Source: Streptomyces sp. f51 | GTDB lineage: Bacteria; Actinomycetota; Actinomycetes; Streptomycetales; Streptomycetaceae | Assembly (NCBI RefSeq): GCF_037940415.1 | Contig: NZ_CP149798.1 | Span: forward strand, 6,171,001-6,235,000 | Direction of reading: 5' to 3' | DNA: 64,000 nucleotides | Shown: piece after piece, positions 58,469-64,000 of the stretch | How positions within the stretch are numbered: the stretch's first letter is position 1 | How the letters are laid out: every line of letters starts with the position of its first letter | Position numbers and translations under genes: made by a program | The notes under the pieces: generated by a model | The model's database searches: none | What the model saw: only the letters and a program-made list of their open reading frames with translations | What the model was told of the DNA's origin: nothing

Positions 58469-59170
58469 ATGAGGGCATGCGCGATACGGCGGCGCGGAGC
58501 CGGGCGGGACCACGCGGGGGCGGCGATGGTCCTTGACCTGCTGCTCATCGCTCTGGCGATCGCCCTCGACCCGCTGCCGATCACCGGATTCGTGCTGGTG
58601 CTCTCGACGCGCAACGGGATCTGGAAGGGCCTCGCCTTCATCCTGACCTGGCTGGCCTCCTTCGTCGCGATCATCGCCGGTGTGCTGCTCATGACCGGGG
58701 GAGAACCGCCGCCCCCGAGATCCGCGCCGTCCACGGCCGCGCTCGCCGGCAAACTCGCCATCGGAGTCGGACTCGTCCTCTACGCGGAGCGCACCCGGCG
58801 CAACATGGGCAAGCGGCCCAAGCACTCCGGTTTCATGTCCCGGATCGAGCGGATCTCCCCCTGGACGGCGGCCGGGCTCGCGCTGCTGCTCCAGCCGTGG
58901 GGGATGATCGCGGCCGGCGCCTCCACCGTCGTGAGCGCAGACCTCGGTCACGCGGCGTCGTACGCGGCCCTGATGGGCTACGTGCTGCTGGCCACGTCGA
59001 GCCTCCTGACGATGGAGCTGTACGCGACCTTCGCCCCGCGAACGGCCCACATCCGGCTCGGGAAGCTGCGCGCGTGGATGGAACGGCACCAGGACAAGGC
59101 GCTGGTGTCGCTGTTCCTGTTCCTCGGGCTGTGGCTGGTGGGCAAGAGCATCTACCAGCTGACCGCGTGA
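58469..59170 (+). CDS. GAP-family (Sap-like) membrane protein
   Basis: 233 residues from ATG 58469, which has GGGGGAGG at 5-nt spacing; ATG 58526 (MVLDLLLIALAIALDPLP) is the alternative and matches usual family starts. About six membrane segments: VLDLLLIALAIALDPLPITGFVLVL, GLAFILTWLASFVAIIAGVLL, AALAGKLAIGVGLVLYAERT, SPWTAAGLALLLQPWGMIAAG, YAALMGYVLLATSSLL, ALVSLFLFLGLWLVGKSI. GAP family includes mycobacterial Sap linked to glycopeptidolipid or sulfolipid export; the streptomycete role is unknown. The 307-bp gap upstream holds no gene. Confidence 0.75.
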   Translation: MRACAIRRRGAGRDHAGAAMVLDLLLIALAIALDPLPITGFVLVLSTRNGIWKGLAFILTWLASFVAIIAGVLLMTGGEPPPPRSAPSTAALAGKLAIGVGLVLYAERTRRNMGKRPKHSGFMSRIERISPWTAAGLALLLQPWGMIAAGASTVVSADLGHAASYAALMGYVLLATSSLLTMELYATFAPRTAHIRLGKLRAWMERHQDKALVSLFLFLGLWLVGKSIYQLTA

Positions 59171-59307
59171 ACCACCCTAACGGCCCGGACGGCGCCGTTT
59201 CCAGGGGCCGGGGGACATGTCGTACCGAAATGCGGCGGCTACCGTCCGGTGCTGCAATGGCAGGGACCTGGGGCAGGGCAAAACCATGACCATGCAGGGG
59301 TGAAGCC

Positions 59308-59748
59308 GTGAGCGAAGATGAATTCGTCGAGATGGGGCCGATCGACTATATCGTCGTGGAGTTTCCCGGTAACCGAATGACGGGTGAGGGACTTCCGATC
59401 CTGGTCGATCTGGTCGACCGCGGTGTCATTCGGATTCTCGACCTTCTGTTCGTGAGAAAGGACGAGGACGGATCCGTGGTCGGCATGGAGATCGCCGACT
59501 TCGACGGGGACGGGACCCTCGACCTCAGCGTGTTCGAGGGTGTGTCCTCCGGGCTCCTCGGCGAGGACGACATCGCGGAGGCCGGGAAGGCGCTGGAACC
59601 CGGCAACGCCGCCGGAATCCTGGTCTACGAGAACGTGTGGGCGGCGCCCTTCGCCACCGCGCTGCGGCGCGGGGGAGCCCAGATGGTCGCCTCCGGGCGC
59701 ATCCCGGTGCCCGCCGTGCTGGCGGCGCTGGAGGACGCGGACGTCTGA
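59308..59748 (+). CDS. DUF6325 family protein
   Basis: 146 residues. MGPIDYIVVEFPGNRMTGEGLPILVDLVDRGVIRILDLLFV is the family signature, followed by LLGEDDIAEAGKALEPGNAAGILVYENVWAAPFATALRRGGAQMVASGRIP. Related DUF1269-type proteins are small, acidic and stress-associated in actinobacteria. GTG 59308 is preceded by AGGGGTGAAG. It has no membrane segment. Function unknown. Confidence 0.8.
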   Translation: MSEDEFVEMGPIDYIVVEFPGNRMTGEGLPILVDLVDRGVIRILDLLFVRKDEDGSVVGMEIADFDGDGTLDLSVFEGVSSGLLGEDDIAEAGKALEPGNAAGILVYENVWAAPFATALRRGGAQMVASGRIPVPAVLAALEDADV

Positions 59749-59810
59749 CAGCCGTCTCACCGGCCGGCGTGTGCGCGTCGGCCGGTGACACGGCGAACGG
59801 AGACCGTGAC

Positions 59811-59856
59811 GGGCCGGCGGCGGCCCCGCACCGAGGTGCGGGGCCGCCGCCGGCCC
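59811..59856. terminator. Very strong bidirectional terminator hairpin
   Basis: Perfect 22-bp stem (arms 59811-59832 and 59835-59856) with only two unpaired bases in the centre, lying between the convergent DUF6325 and DUF7144 genes. Confidence 0.85.
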
Positions 59857-59881
59857 GAGTTTCCGGAGAGTCCGCGGTCGG

Positions 59882-60310
59882 CTACGCGGTACGGGCGTCC
59901 CGGCCGGATCCGACGCACAGCGCCCAGATGACGAAGGCGTCGATGGCGATCAGCACGCTGGCCCACACCGGGGAGTACGGCAGCCACATGAAGTTGGCGA
60001 CCATGGCCAGTCCCGCCAGGGTGATGCCGACGATCCGGGCCCACAGCATGCCGCGGAACACGGCGATGCCCGCGAGGACGATCAGGACGCCGAGGGTGAG
60101 GTGGATCCAGCCCCAGCTCGTGAGGTTGAAGGTGTAGACGTAGTTGCGGGTGGTGACGAACACGTCGTCCTTGGCGATGGCGGCGATGCCCTGGAATATC
60201 GCCATCGCGCCTCCGAAGATCATCATGACTCCGGCGAAGGCGGTCCAGCCGGACACCCACGCCCCCGAACTGCCGGCGGTTCCCTGCCGGTGCATACCCG
60301 TCGTAGTCAT
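59882..60310 (-). CDS. DUF7144-type four-helix membrane protein
   Basis: 142 residues from ATG 60310, preceded by GGAGGAG. Four membrane segments: WTAFAGVMMIFGGAMAIFQGIAAI, WGWIHLTLGVLIVLAGIAVF, WARIVGITLAGLAMVANFMWL, WASVLIAIDAFVIWALCV. A short loop (DDVFVTTRNYVYTFNLTS) joins the first two. This small family (vitamin-K-epoxide-reductase-unrelated, formerly annotated only as membrane protein) is frequent in actinobacteria next to stress proteins. Function unknown. Confidence 0.75.
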   Translation of the reverse strand: MTTTGMHRQGTAGSSGAWVSGWTAFAGVMMIFGGAMAIFQGIAAIAKDDVFVTTRNYVYTFNLTSWGWIHLTLGVLIVLAGIAVFRGMLWARIVGITLAGLAMVANFMWLPYSPVWASVLIAIDAFVIWALCVGSGRDARTA

Positions 60311-60563
60311 CGCGAGCTCCTCCTGCGTAGGGCCTCGCCACTGACCGGGCGACGGTCGGTGGCCCACATTTCAGCTTGCCACGGGAATGACGGACCGGCA
60401 GATCGTCGGAAAGCGGGCCCGGCCGCGGCGGGATCGAGATGCGGGGGAATGCGTTCGGTGCTCCAATGGTCCTGCCCGGGGCGCCGGGAGGAATTCGGCG
60501 CGCACAGGGGAAGGAATCCCTTTCGGGCTCGTTCCGTTTGTCTCGTGCCGGAAAGGAACCACC

Positions 60564-60851
60564 GTGCCAGGTCTCCTCCGCGGGGTCGCCCGCACCGCCG
60601 TGGTGGCCGGTACGGCCACCGCCGTCTCGAACCGTGTGTCACGTCGTCAGCAGGGACGATGGGCGCAGCAGGAAGCACAGCAGCAGTACCAGTACCAGGA
60701 GCAGCAGGCACCGCCGCCGCCTCCGCCCGCCGCGCCGGCCGACGACATGACCAGCAAGATCGATCAGCTGAAGCAGCTGGGGGACCTCAAGGCCCAGGGC
60801 GTGCTCACCGAGGCCGAGTTCGAGGCGCAGAAGGCCCGGATTCTCGGCTGA
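60564..60851 (+). CDS. SHOCT-domain protein
   Basis: 95 residues from GTG 60564 with AAAGGA upstream. An N-terminal helix (GLLRGVARTAVVAGTATAVSNRVSRRQ) could lie on or in the membrane. A Gln/Tyr-rich and poly-Pro linker (PPPPPP) follows, then the C-terminal SHOCT motif (IDQLKQLGDLKAQGVLTEAEFEAQKARIL), a short helical hairpin thought to mediate oligomerisation. The larger ORF from 60387 is not supported by a ribosome site. The preceding 60311-60563 holds no other gene. Confidence 0.8.
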   Translation: MPGLLRGVARTAVVAGTATAVSNRVSRRQQGRWAQQEAQQQYQYQEQQAPPPPPPAAPADDMTSKIDQLKQLGDLKAQGVLTEAEFEAQKARILG

Positions 60852-60915
60852 TCGCACAGGCCCCCCGTCGAGGACCCCCTGACAGCGCCCCGACGGGGAC
60901 ACACATGGTGAACAC

Positions 60916-60956
60916 CGGCCCGGTGGCCGGGGGCTCGTCCCCCGGCCGCCGGGCCG
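60916..60956. terminator. Terminator between SHOCT and Nudix genes
   Basis: 18-bp stem (60916-60933 with 60939-60956) with one G-U type mismatch and a CTCGT loop, between convergent genes. Confidence 0.75.
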
Positions 60957-60990
60957 TGCCGGGACCGGTGGCCCGTCGGCGGACTCACGG

Positions 60991-61482
60991 TCAGCCCACC
61001 CGGTGGCCGTTCTCCAGTTCCGCGGTGCCCGAGCCCTCCGCGAGGACGTCGAGCGCGGTGAGGACGCGGCGGCCCGAGGCGCCCAGGAGGTGGGCGGCCA
61101 CCTCCTCGCGCGGCACCAGCCGCCAGGACAGCAGCTCCTCCTCCTGGAGCCGGATCGCGCCGAGTTCCCGCTCGCCGAGCACCCCGCCGTCGTAGAGGTA
61201 GGCCACCAGCGGCGGGCGCTCAGGACCGAGGACCCAGTCGACCGCCAGCAGCCGTCCGAGCTCCACGTCGAGGCCGATCTCCTCGGCCGTCTCACGGCGC
61301 GCTCCCTGCCGCGGGCTCTCGCCGTCGTCCGACTCCACCGTCCCGCCCGGAAGCGTCCAGCCGTCGCGGTAGTTCGGTTCGACGAGCAGGACCCGCCCGT
61401 CGGCGTCACGGAAGAGGGCGGCGGCCCCGACGAGGACGCGGGGCAGGCCGGCGATGTACGCGGCGAAGTCCGAAGTGGTCAC
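60991..61482 (-). CDS. Nudix hydrolase
   Basis: 163 residues from GTG 61482 (TTSDFAAYIAGLPR). The Nudix box reads GGTVESDDGESPRQGARRE-TAEEIGL, carrying two extra residues (DD) between the Gly and Glu of the consensus, with the REx2EE core intact. It hydrolyses a nucleoside diphosphate linked to another group; the substrate is unknown. No ribosome site precedes the GTG, so the transcript may be leaderless. The larger frame to 61617 runs into the repeat array and is rejected. Confidence 0.85.
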   Translation of the reverse strand: MTTSDFAAYIAGLPRVLVGAAALFRDADGRVLLVEPNYRDGWTLPGGTVESDDGESPRQGARRETAEEIGLDVELGRLLAVDWVLGPERPPLVAYLYDGGVLGERELGAIRLQEEELLSWRLVPREEVAAHLLGASGRRVLTALDVLAEGSGTAELENGHRVG

Positions 61483-61591
61483 GTGGGAAGCGTAACGAGA
61501 GGACCGTCGGGTTCCCGGTCTCCACCGCCCCCACCGGCCCGGGACCACTGGCACGCGCGCCCCACTGGCCCGGGCGCCCCGTTGGCCCACG

Positions 61592-61900
61592 TGCCACCAC
61601 CGGTCGGGTGTCACCACCGGTTCGGGTGTCGCCCACGGCCCCGGGCGTCATCCACGGCCCCGCGTGCCACCACCGGTCGGGTGTCACCACCGGTTTGGGC
61701 GTCGCTCACGGCCCCGGGTGCCAGCACCGGCCCCGGGCGTTATCCACGGCCCCGCGTGCCACCACCGGTCGGGTGTCACCACCGGTTTGGGCGTCGCTCA
61801 CGGCCCCGGGTGCCACCACCGGCCCCGGGCGTCATCCACGGCCCGCGTGCCACCACCGGTTCAGGTGTCATCGCCGGCTCGGGCGTCGCCCACGGCCGCG
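61592..61900. repeat. 73-92-bp tandem repeat array
   Basis: Units beginning TGCCACCACCGGT start at 61592, 61665, 61757 and 61848, giving periods of 73, 92 and 91 bp. The second and third copies are nearly identical over 92 bp. Each unit is built from shorter CACCACCGGT, CACGGCCCCG and GGGCGTC elements. It fills most of 61483-61919. Long ORFs across it on the plus strand (for example 61608-63080) are products of the repeat. Confidence 0.85.
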
Positions 61901-61919
61901 GTCCCGGCCCCGCCCCGGC

Positions 61920-62984
61920 TCAGGCTTCGACCAGGGCGAGCGTGCGGGACGCGAGCTCGGTGATCCGTACGCCGTCGAAGCCGAACACGGCGCTGCGGAC
62001 GGTGTCCTCCAGCGGGTCCTTCCACTGCGGCGGAATCGCCTCCGCCCCGCACAGCACGCCCGCGACGGAGCCCGCCGTCGCGCCGTTCGAGTCGGTGTCG
62101 AGACCGCCCCGGACCGTCAGCGTGATGGTGCGGGTGAAGTCGCCGTCGCCGTACAGCAGCCCGGCGGTCAGCACCGCCGCGTTCGGGACCGTGTGGATCC
62201 AGCCCATCCCCGCGGTCTCCTCGGACACGGTGGCGAGCGTCTCCTCCCAGGACATCCGGGTCTCGTGCAGAGCGATCACCCGGCGCACGGCGCGCGAGAG
62301 CCGACTGCTCGCGGGGACGACGCCGAGCGCGGCGTCCAGCGCGTCCCGGACGGAGGGGGCGGTGAAGGCCGCGGAGACCAGCGCCGCGGCCCACATCGCG
62401 CCGTAGACACCGTTGCCGGTGTGGGACAGGACGGCGTCACGGCGGGCCAGCGAGGCCGCGCGCCGGGGCAGCCCCGGGGACGTCCAGCCGTAGACGTCGG
62501 CCCGGATCAGCGCGCCGATCCACTCCTGGTACGGATTCTCGTACGTCGCCGTCACCGGCGGCCTCAGACCCTGGGCGAGATTGCGGTAGGCGGCGCGCTC
62601 CGCCGTGAACGTCTGGAGGAACGGGAGGCGGGCCAGCCACAGGTCACCGACCTGCTCGGTGCTGAACGAGAAGCCGTGCGTCTCCAGCAGGTCGAGCCCG
62701 AGGATCGCGTAGTCCACGTCGTCGTCACGGCAGCTGCCGTGGATACGGCCCCGCACACAACTGCGCCACTCGGGCCGCAGCTCGAACTCGCCCGCGTCGC
62801 CGTCGGCGGGCCCGGGGAGATAGTCGGTCAGGGGCAGGGCCCCGGCCCGGCGCAGATAGCGGTCGATCCGGTCCCGCGTCCAGTGGTCGCCCTGCTCGAC
62901 CGGCTTGCCGAGCATGTTGCCCGCGATCCGGCCCAGCCAGCCCCCGAGGACGCGGTCGGCGATGTCGGTGCCCACAGGGGTCAT
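61920..62984 (-). CDS. ADP-ribosylglycohydrolase family protein
   Basis: 354 residues of the DraG/ARH fold. Metal-binding segments are CRDDDVDYAILGLDLLE in the middle and RGGLDTDSNGATAGSVAGVLCGAEAIP near the end, the Asp-Thr-Asp motif of the family. The start GGWLGRIAGNMLGKPVE is typical. Members remove ADP-ribose from proteins or cleave related glycosidic bonds; many of this length are uncharacterised hydrolases. It stands alone beside the repeat array. Confidence 0.87.
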   Translation of the reverse strand: MTPVGTDIADRVLGGWLGRIAGNMLGKPVEQGDHWTRDRIDRYLRRAGALPLTDYLPGPADGDAGEFELRPEWRSCVRGRIHGSCRDDDVDYAILGLDLLETHGFSFSTEQVGDLWLARLPFLQTFTAERAAYRNLAQGLRPPVTATYENPYQEWIGALIRADVYGWTSPGLPRRAASLARRDAVLSHTGNGVYGAMWAAALVSAAFTAPSVRDALDAALGVVPASSRLSRAVRRVIALHETRMSWEETLATVSEETAGMGWIHTVPNAAVLTAGLLYGDGDFTRTITLTVRGGLDTDSNGATAGSVAGVLCGAEAIPPQWKDPLEDTVRSAVFGFDGVRITELASRTLALVEA

Positions 62985-63162
62985 GGCTCCGGTCTACCCA
63001 ATTCCGGGCCGAGCCGCTCGCCGGGGCGGCGGCGGACCGGGTGCCCGCGGGGCCGGTCCGTGGGCCGGGCAGGGGCATGACGGCGGGGGCCCGCGCCGGT
63101 TATGGTCGCAGCGGCGCGACTGCCTTGACGTGTGCAAGGCCAGGAAGCAAGGGGAATGCAAG

Positions 63163-64000
63163 GTGGCGGACGCTGCTGTGGATCGGACCCCGCGTGTGCT
63201 CATCGCGGCGGACAAGTTCAAGGGATCGCTGACGGCCGTGCAGGTCGCGGAGCGGGTCACGGCCGGACTGCGCCGGGCCGCGCCGCACGCCGAGATCGAG
63301 TCGCTGCCCGTGGCGGACGGCGGGGACGGCACCGTCGACGCGGCGGTCGCGGCCGGATTCGAGCGGCGCGAGGTGCGCGTCGCCGGACCGCTGGGCCACG
63401 AGGTGACCGCCGCGTTCGCGCTGCGCGGGCGGACCGCGGTCGTGGAGATGGCCGAGGCGAGCGGGCTGCAACGGCTGCCCGAGGGCGTCTTCGCCCCGCT
63501 CTCGTCCTCGACGTACGGCACGGGCGAACTCCTGCGCGCCGCGCTGGACGCCGGTGCCGACACCATCGTCTTCGGCGTGGGCGGCAGCGCGACGACGGAC
63601 GGCGGGGCGGGCATGCTCTCCGCGCTCGGCGCGCGCTTCCTCGACGCGGAGGGCGAGCCGGTGGCTCCCGGCGGTGCGGGTCTGAGCGAGCTGGCCGCCG
63701 CCGATCTGTCCGGCCTCGACGAACGGCTCGCCGGCGTCGACCTGGTCCTCGCCAGTGACGTGGACAACCCGTTGACCGGCCCCCAGGGAGCGCCCGCCGT
63801 CTACGGCCCGCAGAAGGGCGCCGGTCCCGACGACGTGGCGGTGCTCGACACCGCCCTCGCCCACTTCGCCGGTGTCCTGGAGAAGGAGATCGGGCCGGGG
63901 GCCGCCGGGTACGCCACCGCGCCCGGCGCCGGCGCCGCGGGCGGGGTCGGCTACGGGGCTCTGGTCCTCGGCGCCCGCTTCCGGCCCGGTATCGAGGTGA
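63163..64000 (+). CDS. Glycerate kinase, N-terminal part (3' truncated by window edge)
   Basis: The frame from GTG 63163 is open to the window end (279 codons). Signatures of the GarK/GlxK family: VLIAADKFKGSLTAVQVAERVTAGL, LPVADGGDGTVDAAVAAG, GTGELLRAALDAGADTIVFGVGGSATTDGGAGML, and ASDVDNPLTGPQGAPAVYGPQKG. It phosphorylates glycerate, usually to 2-phosphoglycerate in glyoxylate or glycerate use. AAGGGGAA lies upstream. Roughly 100 residues are missing beyond the window. Confidence 0.9.
   Translation, partial: MADAAVDRTPRVLIAADKFKGSLTAVQVAERVTAGLRRAAPHAEIESLPVADGGDGTVDAAVAAGFERREVRVAGPLGHEVTAAFALRGRTAVVEMAEASGLQRLPEGVFAPLSSSTYGTGELLRAALDAGADTIVFGVGGSATTDGGAGMLSALGARFLDAEGEPVAPGGAGLSELAAADLSGLDERLAGVDLVLASDVDNPLTGPQGAPAVYGPQKGAGPDDVAVLDTALAHFAGVLEKEIGPGAAGYATAPGAGAAGGVGYGALVLGARFRPGIEV

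Noticed and set aside
61003..63080. Two plus-strand ORFs of 467 and 490 residues
   Set aside because: They read through the intergenic repeat and antisense to the Nudix and ADP-ribosylglycohydrolase genes; the apparent protein repeats are a by-product.
1..64000. CRISPR arrays, tRNA or rRNA genes, insertion sequences, prophage
   Set aside because: The tandem repeats lack spacer structure, no cas genes occur, and no cloverleaf, rRNA, transposase or integrase sequence was recognised by eye.

Overview
The window is actinobacterial and almost certainly Streptomyces. Base composition is very GC-rich with G or C at nearly every third codon position, GTG and TTG starts are frequent, and the gene families are streptomycete ones (fused pcaD-pcaC, PucR regulators, DUF6278, DUF6325, DUF7144, SHOCT proteins, Ada-AlkA fusions). 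I see no rRNA, tRNA, CRISPR array, insertion sequence, integrase or prophage gene. It reads as ordinary chromosome with metabolic and cell-envelope islands.

Layout. 0-5 kb: 3' end of a SWIM zinc-finger gene, an isolated pcaL fusion, an MBL-fold hydrolase, exonuclease III and a DUF6278 protein. 5-13 kb: a secreted S15/CocE hydrolase, a membrane-anchored hypothetical protein, a secreted gamma-glutamyltransferase, a methionine aminopeptidase divergent from a small XRE regulator, and a HAD phosphatase. 12.8-15 kb: a 727-residue protein with a perfect-period 39-bp in-frame repeat. 15-24.3 kb: a reductive pyrimidine (or hydantoin) catabolic locus with beta-ureidopropionase, aminotransferase, PucR regulator, second beta-ureidopropionase, dihydropyrimidinase, LLM-class oxidoreductase and NCS1 nucleobase permease. 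24.3-32.4 kb: two secreted or lipoprotein genes, a cytosolic GGT-like protein, an inositol-monophosphatase-family enzyme, a phytoene-desaturase-like flavoprotein coupled to a macro-domain protein, and an EEP-family hydrolase. 32.6-42.8 kb: an envelope island with two BlaI-M56 regulator/protease pairs, each divergent from an envelope operon and separated from it by CTAC/GTAG palindromes. The first faces a GT-C glycosyltransferase plus a flippase-like protein. The second faces DedA-PAP2-response regulator-histidine kinase. 43-45 kb: an Ada-AlkA/Ogt alkylation-repair operon. 46-49 kb: a ferredoxin, ferredoxin reductase and P450 operon. 49-54 kb: a Tat-exported hydrolase, a sirtuin, an ECF sigma factor gene broken by an in-frame TAA with its CU044_5270-type partner, and a ClC channel. 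54.9-58.2 kb: a DUF2252-GH15 operon convergent with and overlapping ClC. 58-64 kb: small membrane and hypothetical proteins, a Nudix hydrolase, a 73-92-bp tandem repeat array, an ADP-ribosylglycohydrolase and a truncated glycerate kinase gene.

How the genes work together. The pyrimidine locus would import a nucleobase (NCS1), open dihydropyrimidine (dihydropyrimidinase), hydrolyse the N-carbamoyl product (two paralogues) and transaminate beta-alanine. The usual first enzyme, dihydropyrimidine dehydrogenase, is absent, which makes the LLM oxidoreductase a candidate for that step. In the envelope island the BlaI-M56 pairs resemble the beta-lactam sensing switch but are placed to control undecaprenyl-phosphate-type functions (DedA, PAP2, GT-C, flippase-like) and a two-component system. 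The most notable single-base observation is the TAA at codon 40 of an otherwise intact ECF sigma gene.
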